From positions 3,534,001 to 3,598,000 of the forward strand of contig NZ_CP013232.1 in NCBI RefSeq assembly GCF_001584145.1: 64,000 bases of DNA, read 5' to 3'. The notes below the pieces were generated by a model. It was not told the DNA's origin. It saw only the letters and a list, made by a program, of their open reading frames with translations, and did not search any database. Each line of letters begins with the position of its first letter. The stretch's first letter is position 1. The position numbers and the translations under genes are program-made. The stretch comes from Collimonas fungivorans. GTDB taxonomy: Bacteria; Pseudomonadota; Gammaproteobacteria; Burkholderiales; Burkholderiaceae_D. Shown one piece after another: positions 1 through 7,799 of the stretch.

Positions 1-9
1 GGAAGAAAA

Positions 10-1587
10 ATGCACAGCGCGACCAGAGCCGAAACGATTTCCGCCAACCCGCCTATGGACGACCAAACGCGCCGCGGGCATCGACCCTTGAGCGCCCGCT
101 GGCTGGCGCCGTTCGTGTTGCTGGCATCCAGCTTTTGCACAACCGTCCGCGCGGCCGAAGCCTCGCCCTGCCCGCCCGACTGGGAAGCGCAGATCTGCGA
201 ACTCAAGTCGGTAGTGGACGTGCTCAAGAAAGAACACCTGACGGAGATCGATGTCCCGGCCTTCCTCGACGAAACCATCCGCCTCGGCGTCAAGACCCTG
301 CCCTACGCCCGCTTCCTCAATGCGCAGGAACAGCAGGAACAGGTAAAAAAAGACCAGCGCACGCGCAATGGCGCGCCCGGCATCGGCATCATTTTCGAGA
401 CTTTGCCGGACGGCTTGCATATTATCGATGTGGTGCCCGACGCGCCTGCAGCACTGGCCGGGGTGCGTACCGGCGACCTGGTGGTGGCGATGGACGGCAA
501 CAGCATGGTAGGCATCGACAATACCGAAATCGCCAAGTACGCCAATGGCGAAGCCGGTGCGCCACTCAAGCTGACGCTGTTGCGCGGCGCTTCGCAGCAA
601 CGGCTCGAATTCTCTCCGCTGCGCGCAATCATCAAGCCGCGGCCGGCAAGCGCCAGGCGGCTCGACGGTAATGTGCTGTACACCCGGCTGGCCAGCTTTC
701 CTGAACCCACCATCGGCGATTACATAGACGTGGTGCAAGCGGAGCGTAAAAAAGGACCGCCGGCCGCAGCAGTGGTCCTCGACCTGCGCATCAACGGCGG
801 CGGCGCGCTCAATGCGGCGATCGGCATTACAGCGCTGTTCGCCGGCCGCGACAAGACAGCAATGGTCACGCTGCAGCGCGACGACAAGATCCAGCATCGC
901 ATCAGCACCAACTGGCCGGACTATGACCTGCCGGTCATGCAGGGCCAGGATCCGCTGGCGCCGCTGCAAAGCGACGACTGGTGGCGCAGCGTGCCGCTCA
1001 TCGTGCTGATCGACGGCCAAAGCGCTTCCGCCGCGGAAGCCACCGCCGCCGCCCTGAAAGACCTCGGCCGCGCCAGGCTGCTGGGCACCCCGACCTACGG
1101 CAAGGGCATGGCGCAAACCGGCGTCGGCACACGCGACGGTACTTACGTCGTCTGGAGCAATGCGCGCAACTTGCGGCCGAACGGTTGTCCGATGGAAGGT
1201 TATGGCGTGGTGCCTGACTGGATCGTGCCGCCGCGCAAAGACGCCGACATGGATGGCGTCCTGCTCGGTTATCGCGAAGTCGATATCCCGCGCGCCGCCT
1301 ACGCCAACAAACCGGCGCCCGATCCCTTCGCCGATGTGCGCAAGGAGCGCCAGCGCCTGCGCGACCGCCGCGCGCTGGCCAAGCTGGACCCGGCCAACAG
1401 CGCGGCGTTGCCGCAAAAGGAATTCGGAACCGCCAAGGATTGGCAGCTGGAACAGGCGCTCAACGCGCTGGCCGGCAAGCCGGTGCAGACGGTGAGCGTG
1501 AATCCGAGGTTCATGCCTGCGCAACCGGCGTGCATGAAACTCGAGGGACAGGTAACGGAACAGAAAACCGGGCCAAAAACGCAGTGA
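10..1587 (+). CDS. S41-family C-terminal processing protease with PDZ domain
   Basis: A 525-residue periplasmic serine protease of the CtpA/Prc (S41) family, expected to trim or degrade exported proteins. A basic N-terminus is followed by one hydrophobic segment (about residues 30-48) that could be a signal peptide or anchor. A PDZ domain lies around residues 120-200 and the S41 catalytic domain around 215-410. The catalytic pair is seen as Ser340 in GQSASAAE and Lys365 in TYGKG, spaced 25 residues apart as in Prc; the LDLRINGGG turn is also present. GGAAG directly upstream supports the ATG at 10. The upstream neighbour lies outside the window. The family is clear; the substrate is unknown. 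Confidence 0.9.
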   Translation: MHSATRAETISANPPMDDQTRRGHRPLSARWLAPFVLLASSFCTTVRAAEASPCPPDWEAQICELKSVVDVLKKEHLTEIDVPAFLDETIRLGVKTLPYARFLNAQEQQEQVKKDQRTRNGAPGIGIIFETLPDGLHIIDVVPDAPAALAGVRTGDLVVAMDGNSMVGIDNTEIAKYANGEAGAPLKLTLLRGASQQRLEFSPLRAIIKPRPASARRLDGNVLYTRLASFPEPTIGDYIDVVQAERKKGPPAAAVVLDLRINGGGALNAAIGITALFAGRDKTAMVTLQRDDKIQHRISTNWPDYDLPVMQGQDPLAPLQSDDWWRSVPLIVLIDGQSASAAEATAAALKDLGRARLLGTPTYGKGMAQTGVGTRDGTYVVWSNARNLRPNGCPMEGYGVVPDWIVPPRKDADMDGVLLGYREVDIPRAAYANKPAPDPFADVRKERQRLRDRRALAKLDPANSAALPQKEFGTAKDWQLEQALNALAGKPVQTVSVNPRFMPAQPACMKLEGQVTEQKTGPKTQ

Positions 1588-1632
1588 TCGTCGATTGCAC
1601 GCAGAACCAGGGATTTTGACTCTTGCGGCGTT

Positions 1633-1890
1633 TCACGCGCCAAGGAAATTTTCTGATGCGTTTCCTTGATGCGATAACATGCCACCCCAATTCTGGACCG
1701 GCTTTTCCACCATGCTGGCCCGCCAGTCGCCCACATAGCCAAACGTGGGAGCGGGTATGGGATCAGTGAACCAGAAGCTGGTCTGCATGACGACATCGGG
1801 CTCGCCAAACCAGTGCGCCCGGCCGTCGCCGTCCATGACCCACCACCTGGCGCCCTGCGGCGCCTGGCTCCAATCGATATTCCATTCCAT
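1633..1890 (-). CDS. small conserved-looking hypothetical protein
   Basis: An 85-residue protein rich in Trp and aromatic residues (it begins MEWNIDWSQAPQGARWW), with no signal peptide or membrane segment. Short proteins of this look are often phage- or plasmid-derived, but I do not recognise the family. The reading frame extends upstream to 1938; I chose the ATG at 1890 because GAGGG lies seven bases before it. It is transcribed convergently with the S41 protease and lies downstream of a BON lipoprotein gene on the same strand. No function is proposed. Confidence 0.55.
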   Translation of the reverse strand: MEWNIDWSQAPQGARWWVMDGDGRAHWFGEPDVVMQTSFWFTDPIPAPTFGYVGDWRASMVEKPVQNWGGMLSHQGNASENFLGA

Positions 1891-1934
1891 AGCAGGACCC
1901 TCAGTGCTGTTCTCATCCACCGCGCATGCGCGAT

Positions 1935-2279
1935 TCATTTCTTGATAACGATGTGATTGACCACGCTGGTTACCCTGTCGACTGCCTTGGCCACCACGAT
2001 GCTGGTATCGACCTGAGCCCGGTTGTCGGCGAAACCGCTCAATGTCACTTCGTGGTTCTGGGTCTGGACTTGCAGGTCAAGGTTTTTGAGATCGCCGCTA
2101 TGCAGCAATCCAGCTTTCACCTTGGCGGTGATGATCGAATCGTCAACCGCAGTGCTGACAGCAGCAGAAGGGGGATTTCCGGCCATGTCTTTTGTCTTGT
2201 TGCAGCCGGACAAAAAGACAAGCAGGAAACACGCAGCGACAAGGCTTGGACGGACGGAACGCTTCAGAAACGTAACCAT
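1935..2279 (-). CDS. BON-domain lipoprotein
   Basis: A small envelope lipoprotein of about 114 residues with one BON domain, the fold found in OsmY and related proteins that associate with membranes and help withstand envelope or osmotic stress. It has a basic start, a hydrophobic stretch and the lipobox LSGC, then an Ala/Ser linker and the BON domain (VDDSIITAKVKAGLL ... VTLSGFADNRAQVD). An alternative start lies at 2294; the ATG at 2279 has GGAAAAACC in front of it. It is a clear paralogue of the BON protein at 3034-3378, sharing the SGFAD-RAQVD block, so the pair probably arose by local duplication. Confidence 0.8.
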   Translation of the reverse strand: MVTFLKRSVRPSLVAACFLLVFLSGCNKTKDMAGNPPSAAVSTAVDDSIITAKVKAGLLHSGDLKNLDLQVQTQNHEVTLSGFADNRAQVDTSIVVAKAVDRVTSVVNHIVIKK

Positions 2280-2303
2280 GGTTTTTCCAATCATCTTTCC
2301 GGC

Positions 2304-2606
2304 TCACACGGCTCTTCTCGCATCGGCTGGTTCTTCTTGCAATATCTGATGCAGTACAAGAGGACGCTGCGGCGGGACCAGCTGTGGCGGCCTTTGCCTG
2401 TCGGCGACGCTTTCCACACCGTCAATGGCGATGGCCTCAAGGAAACCCAGGACGCTGCGATGGTAGTCGACGCGCATTCCAGCTTCCAGCAACAGCCTTT
2501 CCGCCTGGAATAGTGAAAGACGCGCATCGCGCAATTCGCCTGCAGCCAGTTTTTCCGGCGTCACAGCGTATTTTCTCGCCCATCCATTCAACCATTCGAT
2601 TCCCAT
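2304..2606 (-). CDS. hypothetical protein
   Basis: A 100-residue soluble protein, charged, with helix-rich sequence (AGELRDARLSLFQAERLLLE) and no signal peptide or transmembrane segment. AAGGGA ten bases before the ATG supports the start. It lies on the same strand as, and just upstream of, the BON lipoprotein gene, so the two may be cotranscribed. I do not recognise a family. The first 75 residues look more protein-like than the Pro/Gln-rich tail. Confidence 0.5.
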   Translation of the reverse strand: MGIEWLNGWARKYAVTPEKLAAGELRDARLSLFQAERLLLEAGMRVDYHRSVLGFLEAIAIDGVESVADRQRPPQLVPPQRPLVLHQILQEEPADARRAV

Positions 2607-2656
2607 GCCGATTCCCTTTTATCAAAAGACGATTTGGCGCTTATCCAGGCAATCGG

Positions 2657-2734
2657 CTAATGCACAAAAAAATAGAGCGCTAGCAACAGCGCCATCGGCG
2701 CACCCAAAATCCATCCCAGAATATATTTGTCCAT
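2657..2734 (-). CDS. 25-residue single-pass membrane peptide
   Basis: A tiny gene encoding MDKYILGWILGAPMALLLAL followed by YFFVH: a short charged start and one transmembrane helix filling almost the whole chain. Two in-frame ATGs occur (2740 and 2734). AAGGGA sits eight bases before the second, which is the better start. Peptides of this size and pattern are common but often unannotated in Burkholderiales. It may form a transcription unit with the hypothetical gene downstream on the same strand. The role is unknown; stress or membrane-complex modulation is only a guess from similar small proteins. Confidence 0.5.
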   Translation of the reverse strand: MDKYILGWILGAPMALLLALYFFVH

Positions 2735-3033
2735 AGCCATCTTCCCTTTTGCGAACATTGAACCAGCACGGCATAGCGCACGCAACGGGCCAGCTTCCGT
2801 GCCGCCTGCCCGATGACATATCTTATAAAACTTATTTTCGCCCCGATCCGTTCGCCATCCCACATTGCATAAAATTCCTGTCCGGGGTATCCGCAAGCTT
2901 GCCATATCTGCCAAATCATCCGGATTGCAGAATTATTGTCGCCTGCGTACGCTAACGAACAGAGAGGGAAAGGGTAAAGAAGGCAAAGTCCAGTGCATAT
3001 ATTGGAATTCCCCTACTTTTGGATTGGCATGCC

Positions 3034-3378
3034 ATGAGCGCGCTCGTAAATCGCTTCCTGGGCACAATGGCCATTTGCGCCCTGCCGGCTTCCCTGTGCG
3101 GCTGCAATAACGCGCAAAGCATGCCTGTTGCCGCGCCGCTTTCCGCGATCCAGTCCGCACCTGCCGGCAGCGGACTCACGGCCAAAATCAAAACCGCCTT
3201 GATGGCAAGTGATGGCATCGACAATCTTGATATAAGAATCCGGACGCAACAAGACGAAGTCATGTTGAGCGGTTTCGCCGACAGCCGCGCCCAGGTCGAT
3301 CGCAGCATAGAGGTAGTGAAACGGGTAGCGGGGGTCGGCAGGGTAATCAACCGTATCCGCATCAGGAAATTTACCTAG
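3034..3378 (+). CDS. BON-domain protein, probable lipoprotein
   Basis: A 114-residue exported protein with a hydrophobic signal region ending at a Cys (PASLCGC), then a single BON domain (LTAKIKTALMASDGIDNLDIRI ... VMLSGFADSRAQVDRSIEV). It is paralogous to the BON lipoprotein at 1935-2279 and is transcribed divergently from that group. The frame is open upstream to a TTG at 3019; the ATG at 3034 is preferred, although the ribosome site is weak. The role is likely envelope stress tolerance, inferred from the family only. Confidence 0.75.
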   Translation: MSALVNRFLGTMAICALPASLCGCNNAQSMPVAAPLSAIQSAPAGSGLTAKIKTALMASDGIDNLDIRIRTQQDEVMLSGFADSRAQVDRSIEVVKRVAGVGRVINRIRIRKFT

Positions 3379-3399
3379 GCGCTGAAAGGAAAACCCGCC

Positions 3400-3573
3400 A
3401 TGTGCGCCGACCTGATCGAATTCAAGATGGCCTGGTGGTTCAAGCTCTACATCCTGGGCGTCACGGCCATGTATTTGCTGACCGGTTGCGAACCGCGGCA
3501 GGAAAGATCGCTGTACTGGTGCAGCAAGGCGATCAGGGCCAGCTGCAATGGCAAACGCATCAAGGTCTCCTGA
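3400..3573 (+). CDS. small probable lipoprotein
   Basis: A 57-residue protein missed by length filters. It has one hydrophobic helix (WWFKLYILGVTAMYLL) ending in a lipobox-like LLTGC at Cys30, then a short Cys-containing tail (CSKAIRASCNG). AAAGGA ten bases before the ATG supports translation. It lies 21 bases after the BON gene, so it is probably in the same operon. An internal ATG at 3427 would give a tidier signal peptide. Function unknown. Confidence 0.5.
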   Translation: MCADLIEFKMAWWFKLYILGVTAMYLLTGCEPRQERSLYWCSKAIRASCNGKRIKVS

Positions 3574-3693
3574 CCTCGAATCTTCCGCACGGTCTCGTCA
3601 TGTAAACACAGGCAGATAAATTCTGTCCACTCCGAATACTCATTCCTTTTTAGCGAACCCCTGCGTATCGGCAAGGATTCGCCGTTGGCTGTT

Positions 3694-4026
<333 letters not shown>

Positions 4027-4365
4027 GATGATTTCCTTTGTTTGACTAACCAGAACTACGCACATGATTGTGAGCAGCCATCCAGATTTGATCAGTCTCT
4101 GGCGACAATGATGTGCACCGGCAGATCAGGCCATCGCTACTGCACGATCGCGGCGGCAGCCGAACTGTCGACATGGCCAAGGGGGCCGCATCCAGTCGGC
4201 GCGCTACGATTGCAGACCAGCTTATTCAGGAAATCCAGTGGGGTCTGTGCGTTGGCGTACCAAGATCATATACGGCAGGTGCGCAGGATAAAGAAAATCA
4301 CGGTTGTATTGCAATCCGCTGCGGCAAAAAAGCGCAGGCTGGAAGTTCGCCTCGTTGCAGTCGGC
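4027..4365. other. 339-base gap without a recognisable gene
   Basis: This stretch lies between the DUF4157 gene and the collagen-like lipoprotein gene. It should hold the promoter of the latter, whose ribosome site AAGGAA is at its edge. The reading frames across it are unlike known proteins. I see no repeat, tRNA or clear terminator. Confidence 0.4.
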
Positions 4366-5652
4366 TTATATGGGTTTTGATTCTGACTGCTTTGCCACTA
4401 TGTACTTTTTCATGATGGCTACGAACTTGAGTCTATTTGCCGGGTTTTCCGCAAATGCCTTTTCGCGGCCGGCTACATTTTCAACGTAATGCATGAACTC
4501 CGCATCTTGCTCATCGGTCAAGGCGAGAGCCAGGTCGTCATTGCTCATTGGACCGTCTTTGAGGCCAGCATTTTTGTCGTCTTTCACGCCTTTTACTATC
4601 TCGTAAGGAGCGGACTGCTTGGCCATCCAGCCGCTCTCGGCAGACTGGCTCTGAGTCAGGTATTTTTTTTGAATCCTCACATAAATCCTGTACGCGACAT
4701 TGCCTTCATTTGCGAAACCGTTGACTTTATCGAGATCGGTGGTGAACTCTATTAGTTCTTTCACTTTTGCAGAATCTTTAATTTGAGAGACGTAGTCCGC
4801 AACATCCGCAGCCTCTGGCCTGGTCACCACCGCGCTGGAAGCAGATTGCCCAGCGCCATCCAGCATCTTTGTGAGACTCACGAATAACCCGGTTTTGATA
4901 TCGCTCGACTTCGGCGTGCGCTGGGTCGGCGTGACGACCCTTGCAACCACCACAAATGCATCGTCTGCCGCCTGCTCTACTTGTCCCTGTGTCGACAATG
5001 CCACACTATCGGGATCCGTAATGTTTGGTCGCCCGTAGGCCTGGATTGGTCCGGGCCACGCCGGCAACGCCTTGGGCGCCAGCGCGTGCGCTGAGCTTTC
5101 CGGGCCGGCCGGCGGCGCCATGGCCTGATGGACAGCTGCCCGCGCGCCCATTGCATCGGCCTCCTGCTCCAGGCCCGCATCGTCACTCACCCCCATCCCC
5201 GCCATCTGCGTCGTCGCCCGCACCCGTCCTTGCCTTTGCTGCACCACATGCCACGCTTCGTGCGGCAGATGGCGCTCCTGCCCAGGCGCCAGGTGTATCT
5301 CGCTGCCTTGCGCATACGCTTGCGCCTGGACCCGCGCCGGCCTGGCCGAGTTGTAATGCACCTTGACGTTATCCAGCGCCACGCCAGACAGGTTTTCGAT
5401 ACCGTTTCTCAGCTTGGCTGGAAGGCCGCCGTCGATGCCAGGCGACGCCTTGATTGGTCCGGGGTGCAGAGAAAAGGGAGCATGTCCATTGCTGGCGGCG
5501 CGTCTCTGGATCGCGCTGCCGGCATAACGATAGCTGCCCATTGCAACTAGATCGCTGCCGCGCTCGGGGATCGCCCGAGATTGTGCGGCCAAACTGCTTT
5601 GCGCGCTAAGCTGCGGCGCCTGCGTCGGTGCTTGCGACCTGATTTTTTGCAT
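4366..5652 (-). CDS. DUF4157 (eCIS core) domain protein with unknown C-terminal domain
   Basis: A 428-residue protein whose N-terminal half carries a DUF4157 domain (about residues 75-170), the putative metallopeptidase-like module common in extracellular contractile injection system loci and in polymorphic toxins. The zinc-binding HEAWH motif is at 131-135 and a downstream LEQEAD (about 161-166) supplies the likely third ligand. The first 60 residues are low-complexity Gln/Ala/Ser. Residues 200-428 are a separate alpha/beta-looking region I do not recognise, possibly an effector domain. No other eCIS genes are in the window, so it is an orphan here. AAAGG nine bases upstream supports the start. 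Confidence 0.75.
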   Translation of the reverse strand: MQKIRSQAPTQAPQLSAQSSLAAQSRAIPERGSDLVAMGSYRYAGSAIQRRAASNGHAPFSLHPGPIKASPGIDGGLPAKLRNGIENLSGVALDNVKVHYNSARPARVQAQAYAQGSEIHLAPGQERHLPHEAWHVVQQRQGRVRATTQMAGMGVSDDAGLEQEADAMGARAAVHQAMAPPAGPESSAHALAPKALPAWPGPIQAYGRPNITDPDSVALSTQGQVEQAADDAFVVVARVVTPTQRTPKSSDIKTGLFVSLTKMLDGAGQSASSAVVTRPEAADVADYVSQIKDSAKVKELIEFTTDLDKVNGFANEGNVAYRIYVRIQKKYLTQSQSAESGWMAKQSAPYEIVKGVKDDKNAGLKDGPMSNDDLALALTDEQDAEFMHYVENVAGREKAFAENPANRLKFVAIMKKYIVAKQSESKPI

Positions 5653-5905
5653 GCCGGGCGCCTTTCGTCTGGCAAGTTCGATTAGTTCCCATAGGGAAAC
5701 GTACGAGTTTTTTGCTCGAAAAGCAATCGGAAAGTGCGCGTCTATTGATCTTGACTGTCAAATTTGACAGGCGGGATTACCGGACTGGACCAATATGGGC
5801 AGGAAAAAAGCCCCTCCTATTTCGCTGTCTTGGCGCCACCCCCGGTCAGGTAGATTGATGCCGCAGTTCGCAGAAGGAAAACAGAAAAAACGGAAAGTGA
5901 AAATG

Positions 5906-5932
5906 AAAAAGCCCTCCGATTGCTCGGAGGGC
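5906..5932 (-). terminator. Rho-independent terminator of tRNA-Lys
   Basis: A 9-bp perfect stem (GCCCTCCGA / TCGGAGGGC) with a TTGC loop, followed on the minus strand by five T residues, eleven bases beyond the tRNA CCA end. Confidence 0.85.
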
Positions 5933-5943
5933 TTTGAATCTGT

Positions 5944-6019
5944 TGGTGGGGCGTGTGTGATTCGAACACACGACCTACGGATTAAGAGTCCGCTGCTCTA
6001 CCAGCTGAGCTAACGCCCC
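5944..6019 (-). tRNA. tRNA-Lys(CUU)
   Basis: A 76-base cloverleaf read on the minus strand. The 7-bp acceptor stem (GGGGCGT / ACGCCCC) is perfect, the D arm carries GCTCAGCTGGTAGAGC, the anticodon loop CTCTTAA gives anticodon CUU, and the T arm has GTGTG-TTCGAAT-CACAC. The discriminator A and the 3' CCA are encoded. A terminator follows directly. No integrated element is seen at its 3' end. Confidence 0.95.
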
Positions 6020-6134
6020 AACAGGGGACGAATTATAGCGGCTGTTTATTATTTTTGCTAGTTCTTCGTAGGAATTTCTATCGAATTAAATCTTCACCGT
6101 TGTTTCTGTCCTCTTCCAACCCTGGGCGGCAGCA

Positions 6135-6608
6135 TCATGCCGTGACCAGCCCCACCCAGTGCAAGGTTGATTCGTCCGCTGCAATCTGGGTGCGCCGGGC
6201 CGGACGAACTGCCTTGGTGGCCGCTATCGCAGACCTGTAGAAGGTCTTGTGGGCTTTTCTCAGCAAGCGTTGCTCAATGCGCAGGGTATACAAATCACCG
6301 TACTCGACAATTTTCCCCAGCACCTGCGCCAACTCCTTGTCATCAGCTTGGCTTTGCGCCAGCTGGCGCCAGAAATCGCATTCGGTCCAGCGCCGGAAAC
6401 GCATGTAGATCGTACTTGAACTGCCGAACCGCTCGGGCAGGCGGCACCACGAGCCTTTGTTGTGAACTATCCACAGCACGGCCTCGATAAACAGGCGGTT
6501 GTTTTTTGCATTGGCGCCGGGATCGCCCTGTTTCCCGGTCAGGAGCGGCTCAAGCTTTTGCCATTGCCCGTTCCGAAGTTTGATTTCCTGCTTATCTACC
6601 AGGCTCAT
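6135..6608 (-). CDS. orphan IS5-type transposase N-terminal domain (DUF4096) protein
   Basis: A 157-residue protein whose first 85 or so residues match the DUF4096 helix-turn-helix half of IS5/IS4-group transposases (LRNGQWQKLEPLL, AVLWIVHNKGSWCRLPERFG, RFRRWTECDFW). The DDE catalytic domain is absent, and after residue 95 the sequence becomes a charged tail (LRIEQRLLRKAHKTF) unlike usual transposase sequence. GGAGG eight bases before the ATG shows the frame can be translated. No terminal inverted repeats were seen. It is either a broken insertion sequence remnant or a domesticated DNA-binding protein. Confidence 0.6.
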   Translation of the reverse strand: MSLVDKQEIKLRNGQWQKLEPLLTGKQGDPGANAKNNRLFIEAVLWIVHNKGSWCRLPERFGSSSTIYMRFRRWTECDFWRQLAQSQADDKELAQVLGKIVEYGDLYTLRIEQRLLRKAHKTFYRSAIAATKAVRPARRTQIAADESTLHWVGLVTA

Positions 6609-6756
6609 GGCGGCCGCCTCCAGAAAGAATGTCGTTGCGCTGCCTGCCTCGGCCGCTCATGGCGATGAACCGAGGCACAAGCTTGATATTCTAGCGATGG
6701 GGTAGGTCAAGAAATATAAGAGATGTCTGAAATCGAAGGGCCATGCCCCGGCCGTC

Positions 6757-7380
6757 TTAAAGCGGATCAGGCCAGGCGCGCATCGCTTGCGCGCCGATTG
6801 CCAGCAGCTTCTCGCGCCCGGCGTTGTCGCGCGCCTGGGTCGACATGCCGTGGATGACCGTCACGAAAAAACTCGCCATCGCGGCGGTATCGGTATCGGC
6901 AGCCAGTTCGCCCTCGCGCACGCCGCGGTCCAGCCGGTCCTTGATGCCGGCCTCCATCTGCCCGCGGTAGTCCGCCAGCACTTCCTGCACATGCGAAGAG
7001 GCGGCGGTGCAATTGGTGGCTGAAGTCACGACCATGCAGCCGGGCGGCTGGTTGGGGTCGGTTTGCGAGATGGCGATCACTTCCATGTAACTGCGGATGC
7101 TTTCCTTTGCCGTCAGCGGCTCGGCCACGATCGACTCGAAAAAACATGGCTTTTTTGCAAGGTAATATTCCACTGCTTCCAGGAACAGGCGTTCCTTGTC
7201 GCCGAATGCCGTGTACAGGCTGGGCGGCGTGATTCCCATGGCGCTGGTGAGGTCGTTGAGCGAAGTCGCCTCATATCCGTAACGCCAAAAAACCAGCATC
7301 GCGCGTTCCAGCGCAAGTTCCCTATCGAACGATAAAGGACGGCCGGCCTTCTTGCGCGGCTTGTCTTGTGTCATTTCCAT
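6757..7380 (-). CDS. TetR/AcrR-family repressor of the RND efflux operon
   Basis: A 207-residue TetR-family regulator. The N-terminal helix-turn-helix spans about residues 18-65 (ATSLNDLTSAMGITPPSLYTAFGDKERLF), and the C-terminal ligand-binding domain is all-helical. It is divergent from the mexE-like gene, the classic layout for a local efflux repressor. Two near-identical 14-mers (TAGTGATCGATATT at 7380, TAGTGATCGCTATT at 7444) flank the efflux promoter and are candidate operators, so it likely represses itself and the pump until a drug or metabolite binds. The start could also be the third codon at 7374. Confidence 0.85.
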   Translation of the reverse strand: MEMTQDKPRKKAGRPLSFDRELALERAMLVFWRYGYEATSLNDLTSAMGITPPSLYTAFGDKERLFLEAVEYYLAKKPCFFESIVAEPLTAKESIRSYMEVIAISQTDPNQPPGCMVVTSATNCTAASSHVQEVLADYRGQMEAGIKDRLDRGVREGELAADTDTAAMASFFVTVIHGMSTQARDNAGREKLLAIGAQAMRAWPDPL

Positions 7381-7393
7381 AGTGATCGATATT
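7380..7393 (+). promoter_or_regulatory. putative TetR operator box 1
   Basis: TAGTGATCGATATT, immediately upstream of the tetR start codon. It matches 13 of 14 bases with the second box 64 bp away. Confidence 0.5.
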
Positions 7394-7400
7394 AAACTAC

Positions 7401-7429
7401 TTGACAGCGTAAAACAACCCCGCTAGAGT
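7401..7429 (+). promoter_or_regulatory. predicted sigma-70 promoter of the efflux operon
   Basis: A perfect -35 TTGACA (7401-7406), a 17-bp spacer and a -10 TAGAGT (7424-7429). It reads towards the efflux genes and lies between the two operator boxes. Confidence 0.6.
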
Positions 7430-7443
7430 CACACTCTAATTCG

Positions 7444-7457
7444 TAGTGATCGCTATT
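7444..7457 (+). promoter_or_regulatory. putative TetR operator box 2
   Basis: TAGTGATCGCTATT. The core TAGTGATCGCTA is a near-palindrome (10 of 12 positions symmetric), as expected for a TetR dimer site. It sits just downstream of the predicted transcription start. Confidence 0.5.
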
Positions 7458-7799
7458 GAATAGAAATTCTGCAGATGCCGGATGTGGCCAAACGGAAACA
7501 ACAGTGTCTCACAGAATTAAATTTGATGTTTTCCGAGCGCGTTTTTTTGCTTTCAGGTAAGGGAAAAACCGGCACATTTGGAGGATCAGACAAGAAGCGT
7601 CCAGTAAGCGGCTATCGGCTGACAGCCAGTCAGCCATATATTGCTAATCATGATTTGAAGCAATCCAAGCCAGTCAAGAACGCCGATGTCGGTCTCCAGG
7701 CCAAGCTGCAATCCCTTTCATAGGCCCAGCGCTCCCGCGATTGTTTCCGATTACGCAGTTATCCATTTCCGTTTCCACACATATATCCAGGGGTCTCAC
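7458..7799 (+). other. 342-base untranslated leader of the efflux operon
   Basis: If the promoter at 7401-7429 is used, the efflux mRNA has a leader of more than 360 bases. The short open frames here (for example 7475-7723) lack ribosome sites and look non-coding. I see no known riboswitch. A second promoter nearer to 7800 is possible. Confidence 0.35.

Noticed and set aside
7475..7723. 82-codon frame in the efflux leader
   Set aside because: No ribosome site and no protein-like features; probably untranslated leader.
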